Source of the DNA: Phallus indusiatus
Taxonomy: Eukaryota; Basidiomycota; Agaricomycetes; Phallales; Phallaceae
Assembly (NCBI GenBank): GCA_027605045.1
Contig: JAQFWX010000010.1
Span: 186,001 to 250,000, forward strand
DNA length: 64,000 nucleotides
Direction: 5' to 3'
In this document: piece by piece, positions 45,082-58,063 of the stretch
Numbering within the stretch: position 1 is the stretch's first letter
Layout: every line of letters starts with the position of its first letter
Program-made: the position numbers and the translations under genes
The notes under the pieces: generated by a model
Database searches by the model: none
The model's input: only the letters and a program-made list of their open reading frames with translations
Told to the model about the DNA's origin: nothing

Positions 45082-45432
45082 TCACAGGTGGAGATGTCGA
45101 AGCAAAGAACGTTCCAATAATTCCCATTTGGCCATAGAGATTCTCCTCTCGGAGTTAAGATCAGATGTCATGGTATGAATAAGATAATGCAGGAGCTTGC
45201 CATTGGCTTGTTCGTAGATTTCCCTGCATCCCTGGACATATAAGAACTCGCTTGACTTTTTAGGATCTCCCTGACCAAAAAAAAAAATCAATAAAATGAA
45301 GAAAAGGGGATTTGAAAGTGAAGAATATCTAGATTGGAAAAACGTAAGTGTCTTATTCCATAACCATCAGCTGTCAGCAACAAACGGCAGCCGTCTGCAA
45401 CTCACGTAATTACATAGGTCTGGATTAATCAT
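45082..45432 (-). CDS. Possible small two-exon gene, unknown
   Basis: A short exon from ATG 45432 (MINPDLCNY) can be spliced in phase (donor GTGAGT, acceptor after a long T tract and GGTCAG near 45275) to GDPKKSSEFLYVQGCREIYE and then HYLIHTMTSDLNSERRISMA, ending RSLLRHLHL. About 70 residues with a mixed, helix-like composition. The good splice sites and clean join argue for a real gene; the absence of a recognised family and the short length argue against it. It could also be the end of a longer decayed gene. Confidence 0.35.
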
Positions 45433-46250
45433 CGTTTAGTCTAAGCGTCCAGAGAGTAGTCTGCGAGAGCTTAACTCGTATAAAAGAAGCGGAAGTGGCG
45501 TTTTATGATCGGCTGTATAGATTCAATCCCCATCGCTCTTTTTTTCAAGGTCTGGACAAGTCTTAAGTGAGGCAGACTAGTGTAAGGTCCAATCTGGTTC
45601 GATTGGTTCACAGTTACCAAGCAAGCACTGGTTGGAAGGCTTTACATCAAACCATGAGGATTTTAGGACTAGCTTTGTCTAGTCCATAGAATATCCAATT
45701 AGAACAACCCCATTGAGAATAACCTGGGCGTGTCTTCTTAAACGAGAGCAAGATGCAGATAGCCATTATAACGTCATGTATTATCTCGGAAAATGATATA
45801 GTCGGGGGTAACGGGTGGAATTTTGACATTTCGAGATACGCGTCCGAGATTGTACCAAACACTATTAGAACATTTAGTAGGTGCGTCTATCTGAGGTGCT
45901 AAAAAAATTATTAGCAAGAATTTCAGTAAATTTACGACTAGCCAACCTTCGAAGGCTTGAAAAGAACTCTCGTCGAAAGGGGGATAAGGCAGCCTCAATT
46001 GAGCATTCATGTGATCAAACGCTATACAATTGCCACGAGATGTTGATAAATCTGTTGTGCCAATCGCCATTCAGAAGCACGAGAAAAAGATAGTTTATGT
46101 ACTTACGCCATCTATCTCAAACACAAGGAAAAACCCTGGATTGCCCGGCATGCACACAGTAATTATCCATAAAAACAAAAATTGCACAATGTATATCGTC
46201 GAGTCTTACTAACGGCGGAATCTTGAGAAGTTGGGACGTTGTATATGTAT
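45433..46250. other. Gap with one possible small minus-strand gene
   Basis: Within this 820-base gap, 45774-46070 on the minus strand reads MAIGTTDLSTSRGNC..., then PYPPFDESSFQAFE, an in-phase intron of about 48 bases, APQIDAPTKCSNSVWYNLGR and a stop after FRDNT (about 82 residues spliced). It is unrecognised and may be a small gene or a remnant. The rest shows nothing. Confidence 0.3.
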
Positions 46251-47126
<876 letters not shown>

Positions 47127-47409
47127 TCTGAACAGTGGCCCAAAAAGGCACTGACTAAGCCGCGGAGTCTGAAGCCAAAAGGCTGCCCACAACGAATTCA
47201 TTTCTCTCTGCTGTTCATTTGACTCTATCATTGTAAATTTGACACGTGCATATTCGTAAGTTTTTGCTTGTGATGACAAGGTTTCTTTCACAGAACTTGT
47301 TAGAGACACTCCTTTCATACGAGGAGCGTTACACCTACAGAATTCAGCTCGACTTGCATCTCACATTCTCTCCGACATTTATTCAGAATCGACAAATTTA
47401 ATTCTCACG

Positions 47410-50400
47410 ATGAGCGATGCTACACAAGAATCAGCCACGTATTGTCTGTCTAAAGAGCCCTGGGACGGGCAAGAACATGTATCTGAAGGATTCAAAGGCG
47501 TACCACATGACGGAAGAGTTGAGAAAGATACGCTTATTCAAGGTACCTCCCAAATTTACAAATATTAACTCTCGTGCTGACTGACTGATGAAGCTCTATC
47601 TCCCGTCGCGGACGAATCTTCTTTATCGATCGGAACGTGTATGTTGATCATATTTAACAGTCTGGTTCTATGCGGCTGAAATACTGTGCCATCAGCCACC
47701 TCCTGTGGCGACTTATCTCAAGAGCTTTCTGCAGAGGAATCAACCAACCCATCAGCTCCTCTACTGGGTATATCGAACTCGGACGCAGACTTATCGCCAA
47801 CCGGTGAGTTTTCTCTAGTTCTGAAAAAACGTTGGACTCCAGCTCAGAGTCGCAAACCGGTTGTGATATTCTAGACGAAGCTGTAACCGTCGCTTCAGAA
47901 ACGTGTCTGTCCGTAACAAAAAGTCCTGATATTGCGTGGTCTCATCAGTCCACAGACCCCTCCGGTAAGTATTACAATCCACTCGCTTGTCCGCCCGTTC
48001 CAGAGTCCGGAATTTGACCAATACATGTTTCTCTCCATAGAGTCATCCGCTCATCCCACTTCATCATATCAACACAGCGATCGTGTATCTGTGCGTCTAG
48101 TCGCATCGAAGTCTCAGAGTACATCCAACAACACAACAACCATGGTCAACGACAAAATCAAGCTTAACAATAAACGGACCCCCGAGGACGACGATTACAC
48201 AAAACAAGAAGCAGGCAAGAAACGGAAAAAACACATACAAGTTTCCAATAATTTCCCAGTACATTTGACTGGTAATGGCGGCGTTCCCGTTGATCCCAGC
48301 TTCTTCACAAATCCATTATCACATGTCCAGTATCGTCCGCCCGGACAACATAATTTCCAAATTCCCTTCGATCCCACAAATCCGGGAGTCTCCTATCCAC
48401 CTCCGCTTCCTCCATATAATTATTATGCGATGCATCCAAACATGGTTCCTCGTACCCAGCTGGTGGCTGATATACAAACCGCCCGCTGCATGTCTTCACG
48501 GTACAAGCAGGATCCTTTTCCAAGATGTGTCAGTTGCACGCGACGCTGGGCCGGCGATACCTGTAGATTCCAAGGTATCAGGTATGTAGTTATTTCATTG
48601 AACTTTGGAATCTGTCAGTCTTCTGATCATATCGTTTTGTAGGTTCTTTTTACGCGATGAAAATCGTAATATCGGCGGAATCAGTTTCGTCGATAGTCAA
48701 ATTGAAGAATTTCCTACGATGGATTTTCCCGACAGCTGGAACGTCCCATTAGATTTGAATAAGATTCGCCTTCTGAAGGTCGGTGATTCTTTTTGCTGGT
48801 GTTTTGGCCTTTACTGATATGGATGTTTAGGCGACTGTCGCACCTGCTATTCTCCCTATACTCGAGGCAGAGCAGCATCATCTGAACTTACCCGAGGTGA
48901 TTCGACGGCCAAGAGAAACTGATGTTCGTGCAACCTGTGGTAAGATTCTCGTCAACTTCTTCGGTCGCCACCTTATATCTTGTCATTAGATACATGCATG
49001 ACGTCCATATTTTCTTGTGCTTGGATGTGTCGCATCTGCGGTCGAGAAGCTTGCCGGGATTGTGTTGAGAAACTTCGCGAATTGACGTATCCAACGCGGG
49101 CGATGACTGCTTCTGGAGTGAAGAAAATGCATCCGAATCCCACTTTTCTCAGTTGCACCCGCAAGCAGGAGCATTCATTCCGAGATTTCTCTCCCGTTTC
49201 TCGATTCTGCGAGCAAGAGCTGAACACCGTCGTGCTAGAAATGAAGCAACTACTTGCGAAGGACACTCGGAAATCGGATCCATTACGTGAACAGAACATC
49301 CCTGCCGAGGAAAATTCTGGTCCCTCCGATCCAATTATGACGACGGCTGAGACTAGTAGCGTTCGGACGGCCCCAGAAGCCGGACCGGTAGACATTCTCC
49401 TAGCGACAAAATCTCCCGGATTCTCGCCAAATATTACTTCGATATCCGATAATAACACCACCAGCACCATTGAATTACCGGTTCCTGTATCATCGCGACC
49501 CGGAGATCCAGTAGACCCCAGCGGACTAGCTTCACATCCATATCACATTTTCAGCAAACACATCACTGATCTTCAATTCAATGAACTTTGGAAAACAGGA
49601 CAAACTTTGGTTATTAAAGATCTTTTGGATAATTTCTTGATACCTTGGACACCCGAATACTTCATTGAAAACTTTGAACGCAACCAATGCCTTATCTTGG
49701 AATGCAACACCAATGAGAACAAAAGCGTCACCGTGGGCGAATTTTTCAGAGAATTTGGGCGATTTGAGAACAGACAGAAAGTTTGGAAATTAAAGGTGCG
49801 TTGAATTTGGTTTCTTTTCTTGGTTATTTCACGGTCATCGTGGATGTTTAGGACTGGCCTCCTTCAGCCGATTTTAAGACTGCATTTCCGGCGCTATACG
49901 ATGATTTCATGCAGGTTGTTCCTGTACCTAATTATACACGACGAGATGGTTCTTTGAATATCGCATCTCATTTTCCAAAGAACACCATTTCTCCAGACCT
50001 GGGTCCGAAGATGTACAATGCTTTCGTCAGTCGCATTAATCCGGAGTGATATATTTCAAACGTACTGAAACTTCCAATAGGCTTCCACCGATTTGCCGGG
50101 AAGTAAAGGCACAACGCGCTTACATTTGGATATGGCAGATGCTGTCAACATCATGGTGTACTCGACGAAACGTCCGGACGACGGAGAAGGGATGGCTGTA
50201 TGGGATATATATCGCGCCGAAGATGCAGACAAGATCCGGCAATTCTTGCACCGCAATTTCAAAGATTATTTTGTGAACGACCCTATTCATGCTCAAGTTT
50301 TCTATTTGGATATAGAGTTGCGGAAAAAACTTTATGCTGAAACAGGCGTTTATAGCTGGCGGATATATCAGCGACCCGGCGATGCAGTTTTTATTCCGGC

Positions 50401-50743
50401 AGGATGTGCCCATCAAGTAAGTTCTGGTCCTTTTTCTGTTTCGTTTGTCGGTATGTTGATAAATGGACAAAAATAGGTAGTCAATTATTCAGACTGCATC
50501 AAAGTCGCTTGTGACTTTGTCAGTCCGCAGAACGTGGACCGATACTTTATGCTCACTCGCCAGTTCCGAGAGCAAAATCGGACACAGAAATGGAAGGAAG
50601 ACGTTCTACAAGTAACTGCAATGCTCTGGTTTTCTTGGTTAAATCTTACCAGAGTGGAAGAAAGCCAAAGATGCGAGGAGACGGACAAGACACAGACACA
50701 GGAAGAGAACACAGAGACACCTATTAGTGATTCAATTTCATAG
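47410..50743 (+). CDS. KDM3-type JmjC histone demethylase
   Basis: Fe(II)/2-oxoglutarate dioxygenase expected to demethylate histone H3K9. The N-terminus from ATG 47410 is acidic and disordered, spread over several exons of 40-100 bases whose joins are only partly resolved. Then come the basic segment KKRKKH and [20 protein letters not shown] with [20 protein letters not shown] and [12 protein letters not shown], the zinc-finger region seen before KDM3 JmjC domains. The JmjC part reads [40 protein letters not shown] and [20 protein letters not shown] (HxD iron ligands). It continues with [22 protein letters not shown] (distal His; spliced to [20 protein letters not shown]) and ends in a Gln/Glu/Thr-rich tail. 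All three iron ligands are present, so it is probably active. It converges on SSK1. Confidence 0.9.
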
Positions 50744-51134
50744 TCATGTAAGCGACAGCTGAGTAAAATTGTAAACCTGACGAATACACCGAGAAAAGAC
50801 GTAATGCAACACAAGTAAGACAAAGAAAGTGGTAAATACATATGCGTGAATGCGGGAGATGAAATGAATAACGATCAGCCAACGAAGTTTAAAGCCAGAT
50901 ACAAAGAAGACACGAAAAACCCCCCAAATGAAAGAAAAAAACACACGCGCAAGAAAAGAAGGAGAAAACTGCAAGGACCCAACACAACAACACCATCCGG
51001 AAAAGCAATATGAAGCCCCCAAAAAGAATGAAAAAAAAAGTAAATTATAAAGAATAAAAAGAGACGACTTTCTCCCATAACACAGCGAGGATTACCAACA
51101 GCCATGCGGCTGGTAAGAAAATCGTCCAGAATCG
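50744..51134. other. Intergenic, convergent 3' ends
   Basis: This 391-base gap lies between KDM3 and SSK1 stops and is A-rich on the plus strand. The hydrophobic minus-strand frames here are the translation of that bias and carry no motif. Confidence 0.5.
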
Positions 51135-51365
51135 TCAAGAGCCTTTCGGGTCGTAATTATCGGCCGGTTCGTTCGAATCGTCAGACGGTCTAGAGCCGGA
51201 ATCTTCACCTACATTAGGGGTATCATGTAATACAGAAGTGATAGACGTATCCATTGGAGTGGCAGTAACAATACCCTCCGTTATCTCGGTCGTGTTTTGA
51301 GATTTTTCAATATATCGTGACAAAGCTGTTTCACCGCTAACTTGTATGGGATCATTTCTCAGACT

Positions 51366-51396
<31 letters not shown>

Positions 51397-54300
51397 GGAG
51401 TTTTGAGCGGAAGAGCTGTTTCGGAAGCGCCATCTGAATTTTCATCTGTTATATCTTGAAGGTCGTCAGTACATTCGTCACGACAACAGGCAATAAAACT
51501 TACGCGGCAGATCATGAAACAGGAACAATTGAATAAGTTAAAAAAGGGAGAAAGAAGAGCATAAGGTACGGAAACGCCACGATTAGAACGACTATTTCCT
51601 ACCTTCCTGCCGTTCATCTGTGAATTGCAAGTCGGAAATAGAGGTTTCTAAAAAAGAGAAGAAAACGCAAAAAATGAAAAAAACAGCTAGTATGTTTGAA
51701 TATTATATCACGTACTTGGTTCCATGGGTGAATTTTCGGCATCAGGTAACAAATCCGTCGGTCTCTCAGGTGAACTACGATTCGCTCTGGACGGTACATG
51801 CAGCCTGTCCGCAACATTCTGGGCTTGAACGGCTTGATCATGATCGATGGCACCAGCTATCTGCGGATGAATTTCAGCCCACATCTGCAAGGCTTTGATC
51901 GATCCCCATTCTATGACTTTGTCAATAAGCCAGTCATTATCCACAGGCTTCGTTAGAAAGTCATTGCAACCGGCAGCAAGCGCAGCTACACGATCACTTT
52001 GGAGAGACGACGCAGTGAGTGCGACAATGATCACTTGTGAGCGAAATGGTGTTGTATCTGCCGCGGACACACGCGAACCGGGTGTCCCTAAAGCTCGCCT
52101 GGAACTATCCGAACCAACTGGAGAAAATCCTCCAATTTCATCCGCTTTTTCCAGCCTTCGTATTTCCTTGGTCGCTGTGATTCCGTCCATGATAGGCATT
52201 TGGATATCCATCTACAGAATGGAGAATAACGATTAGCATGCGACGAGCAGTGGGAGCTGATGAGTGGAACGTGTTTACTAAAATAAGATGAAAATTGCCC
52301 TTTTGCCATTTCTCAACCGCTTCGCGACCGTTCCAAGCAACTTCGTATTTAATGCTGTTACGGCGTAAAACAGTAGTATAATGAGTTTGATTTATTGGGT
52401 TATCTGTGCCCCCTGTTTAGCCCCAATGGATGCGAGAATATTTGAATATGTAGAACATACCTTCAACAATGAGAACATTAATAGGTGGTACAATACCATT
52501 CGCAGCGGTGCTGGCCTTCTTGCCTTTACTCGTCGAAGTCTGTTTAGGTAATGGTGGAGGCGGCGACGCGAGCTTGTGTTTTTGCTCAGGCGATGTCCGA
52601 ATGACTTGACTACTACTACCACTATTACTTCGAACAGAGGGCGGCGGTTCGACAGAAGGAACAGGGATAACGGGTTCAATCATGCCATCGCCTCCAGGGG
52701 TAGCAACAGGAGTCATAGCCAAATGTTTTGTTGCTTCTTGCCAGCTCATGGACGCAACCGCACGGAGCTGCTCCTGCGTCGAAGAATCCAGCTCTTCCGG
52801 AACTCTACGGCCGTACTCTGTAGGTCTAAAACTAGGTTCTCCCAAAGGTGATATAGGAGAGATTCCTTGACGGTATCTTGAACCACGCGGGTCAGATGCT
52901 GATTTAGCTCGTCCGCCTGAAGAAACACGTGAGACGCTCTCCGAAGATGAAACAGCAGATCCACCACCATCCCTGCGTGAAATACTCTTCCCAGAACGAC
53001 GCGAGGGAGGGCGGAGGGAGTTATTGTCCATAGCAGGACTTTCCCCTTTCAATGAACCGCTTCTTGACTGCGGCTGGAAAAGAATCTTTGGTCGTCCGTC
53101 GGGACTGTGAATGACCATTCCTGATGCAGGCGAATCACCAAGCGGTACCGCTTCCTCAGGGAAATATTCGAACGTTTCCTGTTGAGACAAAGGTGAAATC
53201 GATGAAACAGTATAGCTCTCCGAATTGGAACGCATTGCACGCTCCGAGTTAGTTCGGCTGCCGCTGGGCGCAGCTGTACTACTAGGTTGCTTGCGACGAC
53301 CTGAGGAAGAAGCTGTATGAGTAGATGCAGGAGATACAAGTCCAGGACTCGGTGGAGACGTAGCAATAGGTGAAAAGAACGAATCGACGATGGGCTTCGT
53401 CATAGCAGTGTGCAAGGCGGTGAGAATGCGACGCGGTCCAGCGGGTTTAGGGATGACAATAACTTCAGGAAGCGACGGTGCAGCCCCTGGAGAAAAAACA
53501 ACACCTTGAATGACATCTTTTACAAGTTTATATCGGGCCAAACTAGTGAAATGTATGATAGGAGCGGGAGTGAAAGGTACGGGGACAGGAGGAGGGGTAG
53601 ACTGAACGCTTGCAGCCAGTAATATATTTCTGATAGAAGGGGATGATTTAGTTCTGTAATTAGTAGAAAGGGACGGCCTGTTTCGTCCCGATGTACTAGG
53701 CGCCATTTCCGCTCGATGCTTCAAAAGGCGCCGACGAAGTGCGTGTATGTCGTCGTCAATAATAATCATAGAAATAGGGTTTTCTGGTGTATTATTAACA
53801 GCCAGATTACGAGCAGGTGCATGCTGTGTTGCAAGTGTTGGGATACCCTCGTCCAGCGAATCATCCCAGAAGTCCTGTTCTTCGGCGTAATCGGACGGAA
53901 GATGTGCAATAACAACACCCCATGATACCAAATAACGCGTTAGGTGATGCGCAAATGTACTTTTGGAGCTTGCATGGAACGCGGCCTCTTTTCCTTTAAG
54001 ACTTTCGGCAAAAACCATCAACTCTTCCATACTTGGTTCGCGGGCTAATGGAACATTGGATGTTGTATAATCAGAATATTCTTCATCCCCCGTCGGAGAG
54101 TGTTTTTGGGATAGAACGGATAAGGGGGGACCACGTTCCAGCTGGAATATTAATTGACACCTACGACCTTGTATTGATGTGCCTTCTGGGCCGCCGATCA
54201 CCTCAGCCCGAAGGACACCATGAATACGTGATAGGAGACGCCGTAATATGATTGAATCGAATGAGGGTTCTAGTCTTGGTTGTGCATTTTTCAGGAACAA

Positions 54301-55536
54301 GGAGGGTAATGAAAATTCTTCATTTTCGTTTCTAAGCTCGACAGATGGACCAGCCTTCTCTTCAGGAGAGAGCGCGCCATCTGATAATACGATTTCTGAA
54401 GGTAAGAATTTATGGGCGATATCGAATGTGCACGTGAGAAAATCGTCAACGGAAGAGGAAGATTCAGGGGCAGGAGTAGAAGGTGTAAATGAGGGGTCTA
54501 GTTCATTATTGGGGGAAGCTGAAATTGAAAGGCCAATTTCAAGGCTGTCTCCGCTTTGGGCTGTTGCTAAAATCTGATGAATGACCTGTCAATGAAAAGA
54601 GTAAGAGTGGGAATTTTTCTAAAAAGAGGTGGGGAAAAAAGGGTTCACATGAGTTAATGCGTATGAAATACCGCATTCGTCGCCTTTCACACCCATATGT
54701 TGAATGGCATCCCCGTGATGGAGAACAACATCGACCTCAGCGCCAGATGCAAGACCGCTGAATGAGTCCCCGACACTTTGTAAGACTTCACCAATGTCAA
54801 ATTCATCTGCGGTGACAGCGTCTGGGTTGGAAGTGTCCGTATATGGCATGCCCAGCGTCTGCATATTCGCAGAGATATAATTGAGATGTTTCATGGATGT
54901 CAAGAGGGCTGACAAAGAAGAAGTAGGGATTTGAACAGCGCATGATGAGAATTGTTCTTTGGCAGGGTCGAAGATGTGTGGAGGAGAGAGATGAAATAAG
55001 GTCTGAACAGTTTGTTGAATCGAGTCCGCTAGTTCAAGAGCCAAATCCTGAAAATGCTGGTCGGGTGTAGGCTGTGAAGGAATGTCGGATAGAGTGGATT
55101 GAAGACGTCGAGGGCGTTGCCAATGTGTAATTTGCTGTGGCATAGGAGTGGAGTATGCTCGAGATAGGCGAGGCACTGTAGGGGAAGTGGTCGGAGCTTC
55201 ACTAGGACTCGACATGGCAGGTATCTCCTGTGCAGTGTCGACCATATTATTACCCGTCATATCAGGTCCTAGTTGAAAGTCATGAAGTACTTGAGAATTG
55301 TGACGTGAGGAGGAGGAGAAGAAATCGGTTGGCGTCGTACTGGAGGTTGCATCGCCGGCAGGACTTTGTGAAGACGTTGACTTTGTGGGCATGAGAGGTC
55401 TTTCACGAAGAAAATGATGACATTGTAAGCTTCCAAGTCGATTCGAAGATGCCGGTAAAATTGCAAAATACCTGGTTATGCGGCGTGGCTCATAACTTGA
55501 TCGAGCCAGCAAATTTTGTGCGTTGCTGCGAGGCAT
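51135..55536 (-). CDS. SSK1: Ssk1 response regulator of the HOG stress pathway
   Basis: Receives phosphate from the osmosensing His-Asp relay and controls the Ssk2-type MAPKKK. It begins at ATG 55536 ([19 protein letters not shown]). A histidine-kinase-like segment follows with [13 protein letters not shown] and ISYALTH spliced to [13 protein letters not shown], as in other basidiomycete Ssk1. A long Ser/Pro-rich region precedes the receiver: INVLIVE spliced to DNPINQ (acidic pocket), [30 protein letters not shown] (phospho-acceptor Asp), [10 protein letters not shown] and [12 protein letters not shown] (conserved Lys). Two more introns lead to a disordered C-terminus with ten glutamines (51366-51395) and the end NYDPKGS. 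Over 1000 residues. The ATG at 55734 is in frame but its segment is T-rich and looks like leader, so 55536 is preferred. Confidence 0.92.
51366..51395 (-). repeat. CAA microsatellite coding for ten glutamines
   Basis: Ten perfect TTG units on the plus strand, read as CAA on the minus strand inside the disordered C-terminus of SSK1. Such tracts vary in length between isolates. Confidence 0.9.
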
Positions 55537-55773
55537 GAAAAAAAGGAGGTTAGGAATATCATTTCCGCCTGGATTTATAAGGAGAAAACTTACTTCTGTT
55601 CGTAGAAATATCAACCACCAACTGGTCAGGAAATGGCTAAACTTAGCAGCGAAGTAACGAGCCAAGAACGTATCCTCCCTGCAGAGACGGCGGATGAATG
55701 TACAAAGACGCGGACAGCCAGCCGACCACGGCATCTCCCGCTCATAAGGAGCCTGTGCTCTTAAAGGTTAATT
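55537..55773. promoter_or_regulatory. Divergent promoter, SSK1 / mitochondrial uS15
   Basis: This gap of 237 bases between opposing start codons must hold both promoters and 5' leaders. No consensus box is obvious. If SSK1 starts at 55734 instead, only about 40 bases would remain. Confidence 0.5.
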
Positions 55774-56752
55774 ATGTCTTTCTTGTCCCTACGCCCGCGA
55801 ATACCAATTGGTGAAACAAACATCAATCTTTTTTTATTCACAACATCTAATATTATGATTTTTTTTTCAACAAAAGGTCTACCTAATTTGGCCTCGTCTT
55901 CTACCTTCTTCCACACCTCCGCTCCGAGACATGTATCACATCGGGTCGCCGTAGCCCGAGCAACGAGGAAAGAAAATATCACTAAACGCATTGAGAAGGC
56001 TCGATCGCAACAAAGCATGAAAGCTGATCCTATCTTAGGACACCGTCCTGGAGATGAGCCTAAATGGCTCAATTGCGACTTGAACAAAATCCTGGTCAAA
56101 CGAGAAGACATTCATTCTCCCGACAAAAAGTATACCATGGACACACAAGCTCATGTTGACATTCCAGAGCATTTTCAATGGGGTCTGAGTGGCGATCCGG
56201 AGGCACAGCACCTATTATTTGACTCATTACCCCGTGTGGCTGCAAAACGCAATATCATTAACGCCAATGTCACCAACCCTCACAAAGAAACCGTTCAACA
56301 AGATCTCCTCAGGGCCGAATGGGAAGAACTGCCAAGCGTCCACATGCTAGCTAGAATAACCGACCTTCGCAATGCTAATGCCGCCGGGATAGCTTTTGAA
56401 AACAGACGGCGATGTGTTGAAGCGTTCTCACCGCCCGGTAAACCTAACGATACTGGAAGACCAGAAGTTCAAGGTACGGCTCCCTCATCGATGCCTCGTG
56501 TGAATAAAAGTAACTGATCGGTCATTTAACTGAGAAGCCGCCTTACTAACTATGAAAATCCGGAACTTGCATCAACATTTACAACGGTGTAACAAGGACG
56601 TCGCAAATCGACGTTCTCTTCGACATTTAGTTCATACACGAGCCAAGATACTGAAGTATCTTAAACGTCTAGATCGTGAACGTTTCGTTATAGCCTTAGA
56701 GAGATTGGGGATGGAGGAAAGTGCGATTGAGGGAGAGCTTATAGTATATTAG
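55774..56752 (+). CDS. Mitochondrial small-subunit ribosomal protein uS15m
   Basis: Component of the mitochondrial 30S-like subunit (yeast Mrps28 type). Three exons. MSFLSLRPRIPI is spliced in phase over a 60-base intron to GLPNLASSSTFFHTSAPRHV, a typical basic, Ser-rich mitochondrial presequence. A middle part unique to fungi follows (DPILGHRPGDEPKWLNCDLN, GGL-free). The last intron joins PEVQ to EAALLTMKIRNLHQHLQRCN, KDVANRRSLRHLVHTRAKIL and KYLKRLDRERFVIALERLGM, the uS15 three-helix domain. About 300 residues. The unspliced frame is also open across the first intron, so that intron is inferred from splice signals and from the better presequence. Confidence 0.88.
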
Positions 56753-56980
56753 GTACATATCTTTTGAGTATCGTAATCACCAGCATATTAAAACAAAGTG
56801 CAAAAAGTATGTTACTATGGAAACTTCTTAACACACTAGTCACGGTAAAAATAAAAATCCTTCAAACTTGTACTCTAGGGGTTTAGTGCCAACCTGAAGC
56901 AGCGGGCTGAGCCTGTGACGCCGGGATTGAATAGGCTCTCGATCTTATTCCTCGTCCACGCCAATTCGTACGTGGTAGTA

Positions 56981-58063
56981 ATGATCGTCGCGATAGTATC
57001 ATTGGCGATTCTGGCGACAATTTACCTCATCATGAAATCGAACATGTCCGATCCTTATGGCACCTACCATTTAGGCCTAAACGTTCATCCAAACGACAAG
57101 CCAGAAGGCCAACGGCAAACAACGGAATGGCTTAATATGGGATATTGGAAGGTCTCTTTCTCTCGACCGTATATTCTTTATCTAGTTCTAACATCACATC
57201 AGGATCGGAAATATTATCCAGAAGCATGTGAAGGTAAGGTGCAAACCAGAGAACATCTCGTCAAGGCATCATCATGACTCGAAATTGAAGCTCTGGCGTT
57301 GAAGGTAATCCAAGAAGGAAGACCCATTCCCAACGGTCGTGTATTAGGTTGGTCATTACCAGCTGGAATTCCTTTTGTTATTCAAGAACCACTTCTAGAC
57401 GTCGGACATGGCTGTGGTGATTCGCTCCTCCTCCACCTAACCAATGCATCCGTCCCAATACCTAAAACTCTATCCGGAATAACCAGTCTTAAGACACATT
57501 CAAATAGAGCTAGAAAACGTATATCCGTCATCCAGAATACCTCGGAACAAGCCTCCAAATGTCAGGTCAAAATTTGGTGTGCCGATGCAGTATATTCCCC
57601 GGAAAACTCACCCTCAGATCACCCTCTTTGTCCTTCACCTCCGTCTCCATCTTCTGAATCTCTATATTCAACCATCACCGCGATAGACTGCGCCTACCAC
57701 TTTGTAACAAAAGAAATTTTTCTTCAACAATGCTTCGCGCGCCTTACACCAGGTGGCAGAATCGCTCTAGCAGACCTTACGATCTCGAAACCACCACCAC
57801 CCCTCTTATATTATATAGTGACAACCTTACTCTCGGTTAATAAAGAAAACCTATTGACAATCGAGGAGTACGAAGCATGTCTAGTTCGGGCTGGATATGT
57901 TGATATCAAAATCGAGGACATCAGCAACGATGTTTTCCCTCATTTTACGGGTTTCTTGAAAACAAAGGGTGTCCTATGGTACTTGACTGCGATGGTTTTC
58001 CGATGGTGGTATACCGCTGGTGGCCAATACGTCGTCGTGGGAGCTTCTAAACCCAAACTTTAA
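56981..58063 (+). CDS. Membrane-anchored class I SAM methyltransferase
   Basis: S-adenosylmethionine-dependent methyltransferase; substrate unknown. The first ATG in frame (56981) gives an N-terminal helix (MIVAIVSLAILATIYLIM). SDPYGTYHLGLNVHPNDKPE and TEWLNMGYWK follow, spliced to DRKYYPEACE, ALALKVIQEGRPIPNGRVL and EPLLDVGHGCGDSLLLHLTN, whose LLDVGxGxGxS is SAM motif I. TAIDCAYHFVTKEIFLQQCF and LTPGGRIALADLTISKPPPP are motifs II-III of the fold. A short Pro/Ser-rich insert (around 57610-57660) separates motifs I and II. The NMGYWK..EAC..LA pattern occurs in fungal small-molecule methyltransferases near lipid or terpene pathways, but no specific role can be assigned. Three introns, all in phase; about 320 residues. 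Confidence 0.85.

Noticed and set aside
50744..51138. Hydrophobic minus-strand frames of 87-92 codons
   Set aside because: Translation of an A-rich spacer between two convergent genes; Phe-rich bias only.
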